DNA of 64,000 nucleotides from Arthrobacter sp. 131MFCol6.1 (GTDB lineage: Bacteria > Actinomycetota > Actinomycetes > Actinomycetales > Micrococcaceae): NCBI RefSeq assembly GCF_000374925.1, contig NZ_KB895541.1, forward strand, positions 994,122-1,058,121, given 5' to 3'. The number at the start of each line of letters is the position of its first letter. The stretch's first letter is position 1. The position numbers were made by a program, and so were the translations under genes. The notes under the pieces were generated by a model. That model was not told where the DNA came from and did no database searches. It saw only the letters and a program-made list of their open reading frames with translations. This document shows positions 9,269-18,240 of the stretch, one piece after another.

Positions 9269-9304
9269 CCCGTCTGAACTGAACCCTCATCGACTGACCC
9301 CTCT

Positions 9305-9362
9305 TCGACTGCTCCGTAGGCGCCCTTTTGAGGCCCGATAACGGCAGTTGCGGAGCAATCGA
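9305..9362. repeat. Imperfect inverted repeat, possible interspersed intergenic element
   Basis: TCGACTGCTCCG (9305-9316) pairs with CGGAGCAATCGA (9351-9362) at 11 of 12 positions around a 34-nt centre. It sits just upstream of a much stronger terminator hairpin. I suspect a genome-wide repeat element but only one copy occurs in this window. Confidence 0.4.
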
Positions 9363-9374
9363 CGGGGAAAACCA

Positions 9375-9418
9375 ACGACGCCGGGCGGCCACCCAAGAAG
9401 GTGACCGCCCGGCGTCGT
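9375..9418. terminator. Bidirectional terminator between the M3 peptidase and pdxS
   Basis: A 19-bp stem with one mismatch (arms 9375-9393 and 9400-9418, 14 outer pairs perfect, starting ACGACGCCGGGCGG) and a 6-nt CAAGAA loop. Read from the pdxS side it is followed by TTGGTTTTCC. The rest of the 9269-9567 gap shows no gene. Confidence 0.85.
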
Positions 9419-9567
9419 CAATCAGGAGCGTCAGGCGAAGGGCGGTGTGATCCGGCAGCGTGCGTAAAAGGGGCCCCGCGCCCCGAGCAGCCTCTTAGCC
9501 GCCAACAAGGCGCGGGGAATAGCACGCCGAGGATCAGCGCCGTCCGGCGCCCCCAAAGGCCCGAACG

Positions 9568-10494
9568 TTACCAGCCGCGCTCGGCGAGGCGGTGCGGCTG
9601 CGGGATCTCGTCGACGTTGATGCCGACCATGGCCTCGCCCAGGCCGCGGGAGGCCTTGGCGATCTCGTCCGGGTCGTCGTAGAAGGTGGTGGCCTTCACG
9701 ACGGCGGCGGCACGCTGGGCCGGGTTGCCGGACTTGAAGATGCCGGAGCCGACGAACACGCCGTCGGCGCCGAGCTGCATCATCATCGCGGCGTCGGCCG
9801 GGGTGGCGATGCCGCCGGCGGTGAACAGCACCACCGGGAGCTTGCCGGTCGCGGCAACTTCCTTGACCAGTTCGTACGGTGCCTGCAGTTCCTTGGCCGC
9901 GACGTAGAGCTCGTCCTCCGCCATGCCGGCGAGCTTCTTGATCTCCGCGCGGATCTGGCGCATGTGCGTGGTGGCGTTGGAGACGTCCCCGGTGCCGGCC
10001 TCACCCTTGGACCGGATCATCGCCGCGCCCTCGTTGATGCGGCGCAGGGCCTCGCCCAGGTTGGTCGCACCGCAGACGAACGGAACGGTGAAGTTCCACT
10101 TGTCGATGTGGTTGGTGTAGTCGGCCGGGGTCAGGACCTCGGACTCGTCGATGTAGTCCACGCCGAGGGACTGCAGAACCTGCGCCTCGACGAAGTGACC
10201 GATCCGGGCCTTGGCCATGACCGGCACGGACACGGCCGCGATGATCTTGTCGATCATGTCGGGATCGGACATGCGGGACACGCCGCCCTGGGCGCGGATA
10301 TCGGCCGGAACGCGTTCCAGCGCCATCACGGCCACGGCACCGGCGTCTTCGGCGATGCGGGCCTGCTCGGCGTTGACGACGTCCATGATGACGCCGCCCT
10401 TGAGCATCTCAGCCATGCCGCGCTTGACGCGGCTGCTGCCCGTGACGTTCTTCGCGGACGCGCCGGCTTCGCTGCTTACATCAGGTGTAGACAC
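9568..10494 (-). CDS. pdxS: Pyridoxal 5'-phosphate synthase lyase subunit PdxS
   Basis: 308 aa. Forms the PLP ring from ribose 5-phosphate, glyceraldehyde 3-phosphate and ammonia from PdxT. Diagnostic blocks are [53 protein letters not shown] and [12 protein letters not shown], which include the two catalytic lysines (LKGG and MAKARIG). I chose GTG 10494 because TAGGGG lies 5 nt upstream of it, even though the frame is open to 10566. The gene is monocistronic here: pgsA upstream is 209 nt away and a strong terminator follows. Confidence 0.95.
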   Translation of the reverse strand: MSTPDVSSEAGASAKNVTGSSRVKRGMAEMLKGGVIMDVVNAEQARIAEDAGAVAVMALERVPADIRAQGGVSRMSDPDMIDKIIAAVSVPVMAKARIGHFVEAQVLQSLGVDYIDESEVLTPADYTNHIDKWNFTVPFVCGATNLGEALRRINEGAAMIRSKGEAGTGDVSNATTHMRQIRAEIKKLAGMAEDELYVAAKELQAPYELVKEVAATGKLPVVLFTAGGIATPADAAMMMQLGADGVFVGSGIFKSGNPAQRAAAVVKATTFYDDPDEIAKASRGLGEAMVGINVDEIPQPHRLAERGW

Positions 10495-10703
10495 AAAAAC
10501 CCCTATGGGTAGATAGATGACCTCGCCGGGGGCGCGGACGGCACGTTCATGCCGTGTCTCGCACACACCGGATTACCGGATCCATTGGCCGGTAAGGCTA
10601 ATACTATCCCCCGGCCGGGGCACGGCAGAATTCGGGTTACAGCAGTCGAATCCCGCGCGGGGACAGGGATTGGGCGCGGCCGCCGGGGCACCGTGTGGCG
10701 CCG

Positions 10704-11342
10704 TCAGGCGGGACGTTCGGTGGCGGTACCTTCGGGTTCCCCAAGCGACTGGCGGTGCACTGTCACGATGCGCTGGATCACTGTCACCAGGCTCGCCGTC
10801 GCGAGCAGGCACAGCGTCACCAGCAACACCACGGAGGGCAGGCCCAGGCCGGTGAGTCCCGTGACCACCAGCACGGACACGAGGCGCTCGGCGCGCTCGG
10901 CGATGCCGACGTTGGCGTGAAAACCCAGGGCTTCGGCCTTGGCCCGGGCATAGGAGACCACCATGCCGAGCACCAGGCAGAGAATGGCGGCGACGGCGAT
11001 CGCCGGGTTGGCGCCGCCGGTGAAGAACCAGACGGCGACGCCGGCGAACAGGGCGCCGTCGGCCACGCGGTCAAGGGTGGAGTCCAGGAAGTTGCCCCAC
11101 CGGCCGCCGCGCTGCTGCATCCGGGCCATGATGCCGTCGATGACGTCGGAGAAAATGAACGCCGTGATGAACACGGTCCCCCAAAAGAGCTGCCCGAGCG
11201 GGTAGAACACGAGGGCGCCGACCACGACGCCGAGCGTGCCGACCACCGTCACGGCGTCGGGAGAGACCCCGATCCTCAGCAGCCAGCGGGCAACCGGGGA
11301 AAACAGGGCGGTGAAGAAACCCCGGGCGTGCCTGTTAAGCAT
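10704..11342 (-). CDS. pgsA: Phosphatidylinositol phosphate synthase (CDP-alcohol phosphatidyltransferase)
   Basis: 212 aa membrane enzyme that joins CDP-diacylglycerol to inositol 1-phosphate, the first step to phosphatidylinositol in actinobacteria. The CDP-alcohol motif D-x2-DG-x2-AR-x(n)-G-x3-D-x3-D is complete: SDVIDGIMAR, then GNFLDSTLDR. About six hydrophobic segments follow. The start ATG 11342 overlaps the HIT stop by 8 nt (ATGCTTAA), indicating coupling in the thrS-HIT-pgsA operon, the same order as in mycobacteria. The phosphatidylinositol mannoside genes that follow pgsA in mycobacteria are absent; pdxS comes next. Confidence 0.92.
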   Translation of the reverse strand: MLNRHARGFFTALFSPVARWLLRIGVSPDAVTVVGTLGVVVGALVFYPLGQLFWGTVFITAFIFSDVIDGIMARMQQRGGRWGNFLDSTLDRVADGALFAGVAVWFFTGGANPAIAVAAILCLVLGMVVSYARAKAEALGFHANVGIAERAERLVSVLVVTGLTGLGLPSVVLLVTLCLLATASLVTVIQRIVTVHRQSLGEPEGTATERPA

Positions 11343-11988
11343 CCTTCTCCCCGGCTGTTTCCTGGTGCGCTGGTATTTGCTGCTTTGGTGTCTCCTGCGG
11401 CGCGGGCGTTTCCTGCGGCCAGGCGTCGGCGACCTGCTGGCGGACCTCGCCGAGGGTCTGCGTGACCGCCTTGGTCTGGGCAATGATGGGGAAGAAATTT
11501 CCGTCCCCGCCCCAGCGCGGCACCACGTGCTGGTGCAGGTGGCCGGCGATGCCCGCCCCGCCGGTGACTCCCTGGTTCATGCCCAGGTTGAAACCGGAGG
11601 GGTTGGCGACTTTGCGCAGCACCCGCATGGCCGTCTGCGTCAGTTCGGCGAATTCCGCCGTTTCCTCGACCGTGAGATCCGTGTAGTCGGGGATGTGCCG
11701 GTAGGGGCAAACCAGCAGGTGGCCCGGGTTGTAGGGAAAAAGGTTCAGCACCACGTAGCTGGTGCGGCCCCGGTACACGATCAGGGAGTCCTCGTCCCCC
11801 CGCTCGGGTGCGGCGCAGAACGGGCAGTCGTTGGGGTCCTTGAACTGGTGCTGGCCGCCCTTGATGTACGCCATCCGGTGCGGGGTCCACAGGCGCTGGA
11901 AAGCGTCCGGGACCCCGGCCAGGCCGAAGTCGTCCGTCACGGCGTGGTCGCCCGGATACTCCGGCCCGGCCCCTGTCGATTCCTGCAC
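11335..11988 (-). CDS. HIT domain protein (nucleotide hydrolase/transferase)
   Basis: 217 aa from GTG 11988, chosen because GGAAGGG lies 6 nt upstream. The histidine triad is in GIAGHLHQHVVPRWGGD, preceded by NLFPYNPGHLLVCPYRHI. A CPFC pair (DPNDCPFCAAPERGD) near the N-terminus and His residues elsewhere suggest a bound zinc as in several HIT hydrolases. The location between thrS and pgsA is conserved in actinobacteria; AP4A phosphorylase-like activity has been reported for the mycobacterial equivalent. The C-terminal 25 residues are Gln/Pro-rich and probably disordered. Confidence 0.9.
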   Translation of the reverse strand: MQESTGAGPEYPGDHAVTDDFGLAGVPDAFQRLWTPHRMAYIKGGQHQFKDPNDCPFCAAPERGDEDSLIVYRGRTSYVVLNLFPYNPGHLLVCPYRHIPDYTDLTVEETAEFAELTQTAMRVLRKVANPSGFNLGMNQGVTGGAGIAGHLHQHVVPRWGGDGNFFPIIAQTKAVTQTLGEVRQQVADAWPQETPAPQETPKQQIPAHQETAGEKDA

Positions 11989-12007
11989 GCGCTGCCCTTC
12001 CGTCTGC

Positions 12008-14017
12008 CTAGCTGGTCCGGTTGCGGACGGCGTCGACGATCCGCTGGACGGCCTCGGCGACGGGCACACCGTTGTCCTGGCTGCCGTCGCGGAAGCGGAA
12101 GGACACCGCTCCCGCCTCGGCATCGTCCCCGCCGGCGATCAGCACGAACGGGATCTTGTCCTTGCTGGCCGTGCGGATCTTCTTCGGGAAACGGTCCGAG
12201 GAGATGTCCACCTCGGCGCGGATGCCGGCCGCCTTGAGCTGGTCCACGACGTCGAACATGTAGTCGTTGAAGGCCTCCGCGACCGGGATCCCCACCACCT
12301 GGACGGGTGCCAGCCAGGCAGGGAAGGCGCCGGCGTAGTGTTCGGTGAGCACGCCCATGAAACGTTCCACCGAGCCGAACAGGGCGCGGTGGATCATCAC
12401 CGGCCGCTGCCGGGTGCCGTCGGCGGCCTGGAACTCGAGTTCGAAGCGCTCGGGCAGGTTGAAGTCCAGCTGGATGGTGGACATCTGCCAGGTGCGGCCG
12501 AGCGCGTCCTTGGCCTGGACCGAAATCTTGGGGCCGTAGAACGCGGCTCCGCCCGGATCCGGGATGAGCTCGAGCCCGGAGGCTTCGGCCACCTCGGCAA
12601 GGGTGCGGGTGGCTTCGTCCCACGCGGCGTCGTCGCCCACGAACTTGTCTTCGTTCTTGGTGGAGAGCTCGAGGTAGAAGTCGTCCAGGCCGTAGTCCTT
12701 GAGCAGGCCCAGGACGAAGTTCAGCGTGCTGGTGAGCTCGTCCTTCATCTGCTCGCGGGTGCAGTAGATGTGGGCGTCGTCCTGGGTCATGCCCCGGACG
12801 CGGGTCAGGCCGTGCACCACGCCGGACTTCTCGTAGCGGTAGACCGAGCCGAATTCGAAGAGCCGCAGGGGCAGTTCGCGGTAGGACCGGCCGCGGGAGC
12901 GGAAGATCAGGTTGTGCATGGGGCAGTTCATCGGCTTGAGGTAGTAGTCCTGGCCGGGCTTGCGGACCGTGCCGTCCTCGTTCAGCTCCGCGTCGATGTG
13001 CATCGCCGGGAACATGCCCTCCTTGTACCAGTCCAGGTGGCCGGAGACCTCGTACAAGTGACCCTTGGTGATGTGCGGGGTGTAGACGAAGTCGTAGCCG
13101 GCATCGACGTGGCGCTGGCGGGAGTAGTCCTCCATGGCCTTGCGGATGATGCCGCCCTTGGGGTGGAAGACCGGCAGGCCCGAGCCGAGTTCGTCCGGGA
13201 AGGAGAACAGGTCCAGCTCCGCGCCGAGCTTGCGGTGGTCGCGGCGCTCGGCCTCGGCAATGCGCTCCTGGTAGGCCTTGAGCGCGTCTTTGGTGGGCCA
13301 GGCGGTGCCGTAGATGCGCTGCAGCTGCTGGTTGTTCTGGTTGCCCAGCCAGTAGGCCGCCGAGGACCGGGTCAGCGCGAAGGCGTTGGAGATCAGCTTG
13401 GTGTTCGGCAGGTGCGGGCCGCGGCACAGATCGCACCAGACGCTGTCCCCGCTCTTGCGGTCCACGTTGTCGTAGATGGTGATGTCGCCGGCGCCGACCT
13501 CGACGCTGACGCCCTCGCCGGCATCGGCGGCGTCATTCTTCTTGCCCAGCAGTTCGAGCTTGTAGGGCTCGTCCTTCATCGCCTCGCGGGCCTCGTCCTC
13601 GGACACGACGCGGCGCACGAACTTCTGGTTCTGGTTGATGATCTTCTGCATCATCTTTTCGAGCTGGCGGAGGTCTTCCGGGGTGAAGGGTTCAGCGACG
13701 TCGAAGTCGAAGTAGAAGCCGTCCGTGATGTAGGGGCCGATGCCGAGCTTCGCGTCGGGGCGCAGCTGCTGCACGGCCTGGGCCATGACGTGGGCCGTGG
13801 AGTGGCGCAGGACGTTGAGCCCGTCCGGGGAATCAATGGTGACGGCCTCAACGTTGGCGTCCTCGGGAAGGGGCTGGTCCAGGTCCTTCAACTCGCCGTT
13901 TACGCGGGCCACAACGACGTCGCGGCGCTCAAAGAAGAGTTCCGCGCCGGTGGTCCCGGTAGTCACCTTGGTCTCTTCGCCGTCGACGAGAAGGGTGATC
14001 TGCTGGGCATCTGACAC
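12008..14017 (-). CDS. thrS: Threonyl-tRNA synthetase
   Basis: 669 aa, full length. Order of domains: TGS (residues about 1-65, [15 protein letters not shown]), editing domain with [14 protein letters not shown], class II catalytic core with [10 protein letters not shown] (zinc Cys), [20 protein letters not shown], and the C-terminal anticodon domain ([17 protein letters not shown]). Starts with GTG at 14017, preceded by AGGAG with a 6-nt gap. First gene of the thrS-HIT-pgsA operon. The leader is only about 90 nt from the likely promoter and carries no T-box sequence, so no tRNA-sensing riboswitch is apparent. Confidence 0.97.
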   Translation of the reverse strand: MSDAQQITLLVDGEETKVTTGTTGAELFFERRDVVVARVNGELKDLDQPLPEDANVEAVTIDSPDGLNVLRHSTAHVMAQAVQQLRPDAKLGIGPYITDGFYFDFDVAEPFTPEDLRQLEKMMQKIINQNQKFVRRVVSEDEAREAMKDEPYKLELLGKKNDAADAGEGVSVEVGAGDITIYDNVDRKSGDSVWCDLCRGPHLPNTKLISNAFALTRSSAAYWLGNQNNQQLQRIYGTAWPTKDALKAYQERIAEAERRDHRKLGAELDLFSFPDELGSGLPVFHPKGGIIRKAMEDYSRQRHVDAGYDFVYTPHITKGHLYEVSGHLDWYKEGMFPAMHIDAELNEDGTVRKPGQDYYLKPMNCPMHNLIFRSRGRSYRELPLRLFEFGSVYRYEKSGVVHGLTRVRGMTQDDAHIYCTREQMKDELTSTLNFVLGLLKDYGLDDFYLELSTKNEDKFVGDDAAWDEATRTLAEVAEASGLELIPDPGGAAFYGPKISVQAKDALGRTWQMSTIQLDFNLPERFELEFQAADGTRQRPVMIHRALFGSVERFMGVLTEHYAGAFPAWLAPVQVVGIPVAEAFNDYMFDVVDQLKAAGIRAEVDISSDRFPKKIRTASKDKIPFVLIAGGDDAEAGAVSFRFRDGSQDNGVPVAEAVQRIVDAVRNRTS

Positions 14018-14085
14018 GGGTGTCTCCTATTCAAAGTTAAGGCTTCGTAGCTTGTGGCGTACGGGGACCACAGCCAGCCTCGTCC

Positions 14086-14115
14086 ATGCTATCGGTTTCT
14101 CCAGAGGCCAACCAA
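14086..14115 (-). promoter_or_regulatory. Probable thrS promoter
   Basis: On the reverse strand TTGGTT (14115-14110) and TAGCAT (14091-14086) are separated by 18 nt. This is a fair housekeeping-sigma promoter about 70 nt upstream of the thrS GTG. Confidence 0.4.
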
Positions 14116-14164
14116 CGCGCCACGGGCGCAGCCGCAACCCAGCGGCGGCCCCGCCGCGGGCCGG

Positions 14165-17100
14165 TCAGCCGCCCAGCCCGGTGATGGCGAGGTTCCTGCT
14201 GATCCCGTCCAGGGGACCGTCCAGGGGGCCGGACAGGTAAGGCTCCTGCTGGCCGTCGACGCCGGATTCCGGGGCCGGGAACGGCAGGCTCTCGGGGCGG
14301 CTGAGGTCCCAGGCCATGGAGGCGCTGATACTTATCCCCCGCGGCCCGGTCCGGCGGGTTGTGCCGCGGATCAGCAACAGGCGGGTGCCGAACAGCAAGG
14401 ATCCGGACTGCTCCTGCGCTTCGTGGAAGAAGACCGAATCCACGCAGCCCGTGCCGTCGTCGACGCTGATGAACACCACCCTCCGGCCGCCGCGCATGGG
14501 CGGAGTCTGGGTGGCCACCCGGACCCCGGCAACCAGCACCTCCGTGCCGTTGCGCAGGCCCAGCAGCTTGTCCGCGGTGGTGACGCCGAGCCGGTCCAGT
14601 AGCGGGCGGTGGCTGGTCATGAGGTGCTCGCTGACGTCCACGGCCATGAGGTCCAGCTCCGCGCGGACGTTGTCCACCATGCTGGGTGCGGGCAGCGCCG
14701 GCAACAGGTTCGTCAGCTCCACGTCCCCCAGCGGCAACGCCAGCTGGCCCTCAATGACCTCCACGCCCTTCCGCAGGGGGCGGGCCTGGAGTTTCTGCAG
14801 GTGCTGGACCAGATCCGCCCGGTTGGCGTCTCCCCCGGACGCCCGGTGCAGCGAATCGAAGGCCCCCAGCTGGGCCAGTCGCTGGATGCTGGGCCGGCTG
14901 AGCCGCGACCTGGCCCGCAGGTCCGCCAGGGAGTCGTAGGGCTGGCCGGCCACAATCCGTTTCAGCTCGGCGCCGGAGAGTCCGAAGATGCCGTTCAGGC
15001 TCAGGCGGATGCCCAGCCTGCCCCGGTCCGGCCCGGATTCCACCCGCTCCACCCGGTACTCGGCCTGGCTCCGGTTGATGTCGAGGGGAAGGATGGGGAT
15101 CCCCAGCCGGCGGGCCTCGGCCACGAGCAGGCGCTTGGGGTACATGCCGGGGTCGTGTTCCCAGAGCCCGGCGAGGAAGGCCTCCGGGTGGTGTGCCTTC
15201 AGCCAGGCGGACTGGTAGGTGGGCACGGCGAAGGCGGCGCCGTGGGCCTTGCAGAACCCGAAACTGCCAAAGCCCTTCAGCGTGCCCCAGACCTTGTCCA
15301 CCACCTCGGGACCGTAGTTCCTGGCCCGCGCCTCCTTCCGGAAGAACTCCTCCACCTTGGCTTCAAGCACTTCATTGCCCAGCGCACGGCGGAACTCGTC
15401 GGCCCGCGCCAGCCCGCACCCGGTCATGACGTCGAAGGTCTTGAGGATTTGTTCGTGGAAGACCGTGACCCCGTGGGTCTCTTTCAGGACCGGCTTGAGG
15501 TCGGGATGCGGGTAGACCTCGGGGGCGAATCCGTGCCGGTGCTCCAGGAAGGGCCGGACCATGTCGGATTTCATCGGACCCGGCCTGAACAGCGAGATGT
15601 CAATGATGAGATCGTTGAATTCCCGGGGGGCCAACTTGCCGATCAGTTCGCGCTGGCCCGGGGACTCGATCTGGAAGCAGCCCAGGGTGTGGGTGCTGCG
15701 GATCAGTTCAAAGGTTGGCTCATCATCGAGCGGGACCGCGTTGAGGTCGATGTGCCCGTCCCCTGAGATGTAATCCGGCCCGGTCCCGTCAGGGCCGGCC
15801 GGATGCGCGCCGGCGGCCACCACCTCGGCCTTGGAGGGGTGGAGCCGGATGACTTCCCGGACGGCGAAGGCCATGGCGCTCTGCATCCGGACGCCCAGGA
15901 CATCGAGCTTGAGCATGCCCATGGGGTCCATGTCGTGCTTGTCGAACTGGCTCATGGGCAGGCCCAGGCCGCTGGGCTGCACGGGGGTGCGGTCCAGCAG
16001 GGTGGCATCGCCGAGGATGACCCCGCACGGGTGCATGGAGATGTGGCGGGGCAGCCGGTCCAGCCGCTCCGTGAGGTCCACCAGCAGGTCCAGCTGCTGG
16101 TTTTCGGTGAAGCCGCGCTGCTCCACCCGGTCCGCGAATTCCTTCAGCTCGGGTTTCTCCACGAGGGCTTCACGGAAATGCCGGGCCGAGAACCGCCACA
16201 GCTGCTTGGCGATTTCCCCGACCTCGCCGTCGTCCATGCCCAGGGCCAGGCCGGCGTCGCGCACGGCACCGCGAGCGCGGTAACCGTTCTGCATGCTCAT
16301 CAGCGTGACGCGTTCGGCTCCGAAGCGCTCAAAGATCTTCCGGTAGACGTTGTGCCGTTCTGCGCTTTCGACGTCGATGTCAATGTCCGGCAGCGTGGCG
16401 CGGTCCCGGGAGAGGAAGCGTTCAAAGATGAGGTCGTGCTGGAGCGGGTTCACCTGGCTGATGTCGATCAGGTAGTTGACCAGGCTGGAGGCGCCCGAAC
16501 CGCGCGCGGCCGCCCGGACGCCCAGGTCCAGGATCATCCGGGAGACCTCTGCGACGGTCAGGAAGTAGGAGGCGAAGCCCAGCGAGTCGATGATCCGGAG
16601 CTCGTGCTCCAACCGGGCCCGCAGCTGCTGTTCCCGCTGACCGGAAATTCCCGGGAAACGGCGGCCGATGCCGGCCTCACAACGCAGGGTCAGTTCGGCG
16701 AGCGCGTCGCCGTCGATCCCGATCACGGAGGCCTCCGGGACTACGGGCTGTTTCCAGCCCATGTCGGCTTCTGGATCCATGCGGCAGCGGTCCGCGAGCG
16801 CCTCGGTCTGGGCCAGGAGCCGCTTGAGGTCCGCCGTGCCGTAGCCGGCGGCGTGGATGATCTCCTTGCCCAGCTGCAGCATCTGGGCCGCCGATTTCAG
16901 CCAGCCCTGCCCGTTGGGCTGCAGCAGCGGGGCGGCGGAGAGCTCGGGGAGGGATTTCAGCGTCCGGGCCGAGTCCAGCACATCGGCGGTGGCTGCGCCG
17001 TCCTCGGCCACATACCGCACGGCGTTGCTCAGCACGGCGGGCACCCCGTGTTCTGCGGCGAGTTTGAGCATGCGCACCGCATGGGCGGTGCTCAGCGGTT

Positions 17101-17677
17101 CCCCGGGCGGGCTGAGCTGGGACACAACCTCCGCCGCGAGGGTTCCGGGGGGCATGGCGTCCAGCCAGCGCTTGAACAGGGTGCGGGGCCGCAGGTAGCG
17201 CCGGCCGCCCATGGCCCGGCCGACGTCGGAGTCCGGGCCGATCAGCACTGTGAGGACCGGCTGCAGGGTTTCCGGGTGCAGGGTGCGGGAGGCCAGTTCC
17301 GCCCGGGTGACGGCCACCGGCACTATTCCCCCGGCCTTGCCCGTGGTGCGGGCATGGGCGTCGGAGATCAGCCGGCACAGCGCCCGGTAGCCGGCGCCGT
17401 TGTTGTGTCCATGCGCCAGCACGACGACGCGTCCCCCGAGCTGGGTGCGGTGGTCGCCGTCGTCGTCAAAGACCGCAAGGTCCACCCCGACGACCGCATC
17501 CAGCCCGGCGGACATACATGCCTTCAGGTGCTTGACGGTCCCGTACAGGCCGTCACGGTCCGTGCAGGCCAGCGCGGTGGCGCCGTCTGCGGCGGCCGCG
17601 GCGGCGAGTTCATCCGGCCAGGAGACGCCATAGTGGGCGCTGAAGGCGGTGGAGACGTGCAGATGGGTGAAGTTCAT
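14165..17677 (-). CDS. dnaE2: Error-prone DNA polymerase DnaE2 (ImuC)
   Basis: 1170 aa C-family polymerase alpha subunit. The PHP domain starts at MNFTHLHVSTAFSAHYGVSW. The palm catalytic acidic motif is LPDIDIDVES, with NGYRARGAVRDAGLALGMDD nearby. GCFQIESPGQRELIGKLAPR and DISLFRPGPMKSDMV are typical of DnaE2 rather than replicative DnaE1. The C-terminus has an OB-like fold (TEVLVAGVRVATQTPPMRGG). In mycobacteria this enzyme makes SOS mutations together with ImuA' and ImuB. I took ATG 17677, which overlaps the stop of the DUF6504 gene (ATGA). No imuA' or imuB lies next to it. Likely LexA-controlled through the box at 18134-18169. Confidence 0.93.
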   Translation of the reverse strand: MNFTHLHVSTAFSAHYGVSWPDELAAAAAADGATALACTDRDGLYGTVKHLKACMSAGLDAVVGVDLAVFDDDGDHRTQLGGRVVVLAHGHNNGAGYRALCRLISDAHARTTGKAGGIVPVAVTRAELASRTLHPETLQPVLTVLIGPDSDVGRAMGGRRYLRPRTLFKRWLDAMPPGTLAAEVVSQLSPPGEPLSTAHAVRMLKLAAEHGVPAVLSNAVRYVAEDGAATADVLDSARTLKSLPELSAAPLLQPNGQGWLKSAAQMLQLGKEIIHAAGYGTADLKRLLAQTEALADRCRMDPEADMGWKQPVVPEASVIGIDGDALAELTLRCEAGIGRRFPGISGQREQQLRARLEHELRIIDSLGFASYFLTVAEVSRMILDLGVRAAARGSGASSLVNYLIDISQVNPLQHDLIFERFLSRDRATLPDIDIDVESAERHNVYRKIFERFGAERVTLMSMQNGYRARGAVRDAGLALGMDDGEVGEIAKQLWRFSARHFREALVEKPELKEFADRVEQRGFTENQQLDLLVDLTERLDRLPRHISMHPCGVILGDATLLDRTPVQPSGLGLPMSQFDKHDMDPMGMLKLDVLGVRMQSAMAFAVREVIRLHPSKAEVVAAGAHPAGPDGTGPDYISGDGHIDLNAVPLDDEPTFELIRSTHTLGCFQIESPGQRELIGKLAPREFNDLIIDISLFRPGPMKSDMVRPFLEHRHGFAPEVYPHPDLKPVLKETHGVTVFHEQILKTFDVMTGCGLARADEFRRALGNEVLEAKVEEFFRKEARARNYGPEVVDKVWGTLKGFGSFGFCKAHGAAFAVPTYQSAWLKAHHPEAFLAGLWEHDPGMYPKRLLVAEARRLGIPILPLDINRSQAEYRVERVESGPDRGRLGIRLSLNGIFGLSGAELKRIVAGQPYDSLADLRARSRLSRPSIQRLAQLGAFDSLHRASGGDANRADLVQHLQKLQARPLRKGVEVIEGQLALPLGDVELTNLLPALPAPSMVDNVRAELDLMAVDVSEHLMTSHRPLLDRLGVTTADKLLGLRNGTEVLVAGVRVATQTPPMRGGRRVVFISVDDGTGCVDSVFFHEAQEQSGSLLFGTRLLLIRGTTRRTGPRGISISASMAWDLSRPESLPFPAPESGVDGQQEPYLSGPLDGPLDGISRNLAITGLGG

Positions 17678-18009
17678 GCTGATTCGGACTTCCGGAGGGG
17701 CTGCAGGGCGTCGTGGATCTTCAGGAGCCGCCACCGGCCGCTGCCTACGTGCCGGGTCAGGTCTAGGGTGAGGGTCGAATCCGCGGCGTGATCCCCGACG
17801 GCTCGCACCTGGACCCGCCAGATCTCGTGATCCACCAGGCCAGGCCCGCTCCCGAGCGGCGCCCGGCGTTCCTCCGCCCACCACTGGCGGCGTTCATACC
17901 AGCGGACGGGTTCCGCGCAGACCGTATAGCGCCGGCCGGCCCAGTCCAGGCGCAGGGGCTGGCCGGAGGGCGTGCAGACGACATCCACGGACTCGCTGAA
18001 AATGCCCAC
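17674..18009 (-). CDS. DUF6504 family protein, partner gene of dnaE2
   Basis: 111 aa, rich in Trp and Arg (VRWYERRQWWAEERRAPLG, EIWRVQVRAV). I recognise it as the short DUF6504 family often found between imuB and dnaE2 in Micrococcaceae and relatives. Starts at GTG 18009 with a strong GGGAGG 4 nt upstream. The ATGA overlap with dnaE2 shows coupled translation. Function unknown; the context suggests an accessory role in mutagenic translesion synthesis. The usual imuB neighbour is missing upstream. Confidence 0.78.
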   Translation of the reverse strand: MGIFSESVDVVCTPSGQPLRLDWAGRRYTVCAEPVRWYERRQWWAEERRAPLGSGPGLVDHEIWRVQVRAVGDHAADSTLTLDLTRHVGSGRWRLLKIHDALQPLRKSESA

Positions 18010-18081
18010 GTTGCCTCCCGACCCAGTCCGGGCTGGAGCCGGCCCAGTCCCCGCTTCGACTTCCTACGTCTATTCCGCTTC

Positions 18082-18126
18082 CAGCGCCTTGTGTTTCAGC
18101 GCCTTCTGTTGCAGCGCCTCTGTTTT
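18082..18126. repeat. Three tandem 15-bp repeats in the dnaE2 leader
   Basis: Copies begin at 18082, 18097 and 18112, each opening with CAGCGCCT. On the reverse strand they read as KTEAL-QQKAL-KHKAL followed by EAE and a TAG at 18072-18070, so they may be a leftover coding tail. No start codon lies in that frame downstream of the LexA palindrome. Confidence 0.6.
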
Positions 18127-18133
18127 TCGAGCC

Positions 18134-18169
18134 CTGTATTTATTCGAACATATCTTCGAATAAATACAG
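18134..18169. promoter_or_regulatory. LexA-type SOS box within a 36-bp palindrome
   Basis: Perfect 15-bp arms (CTGTATTTATTCGAA at 18134-18148 and its complement at 18155-18169) surround CATATC. The core TCGAAC-ATAT-CTTCGA matches the actinobacterial LexA consensus TCGAAC-N4-GTTCGA at all but one position. It lies 125 nt upstream of the DUF6504-dnaE2 pair. The outer AT-rich arms exceed what LexA needs and might also bind another dimer or hold the promoter. Confidence 0.75.
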
Positions 18170-18240
18170 TCTACGTCGGAGAGGCGACAAAACCCAGATC
18201 GGGGGTGGACGGACGATTGCACAGGTAGCAGGATTGAGCC

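Noticed and set aside
10585..10605. Iron box upstream of pdxS
   Set aside because: Only 11 of 19 positions match around the central GGCTAA and neither outer half-site is present; no iron link for pdxS.
11762..14014. A 750-codon open frame on the plus strand opposite thrS
   Set aside because: Antisense shadow of thrS; its composition follows the complement of GC-rich codons and no domain is present.
14018..14164. T-box riboswitch in front of thrS
   Set aside because: The leader is short and shows neither the T-box sequence nor a specifier loop.
15803..17791. A 662-codon open frame on the plus strand opposite dnaE2
   Set aside because: Antisense shadow of dnaE2, which has all catalytic motifs on the reverse strand.
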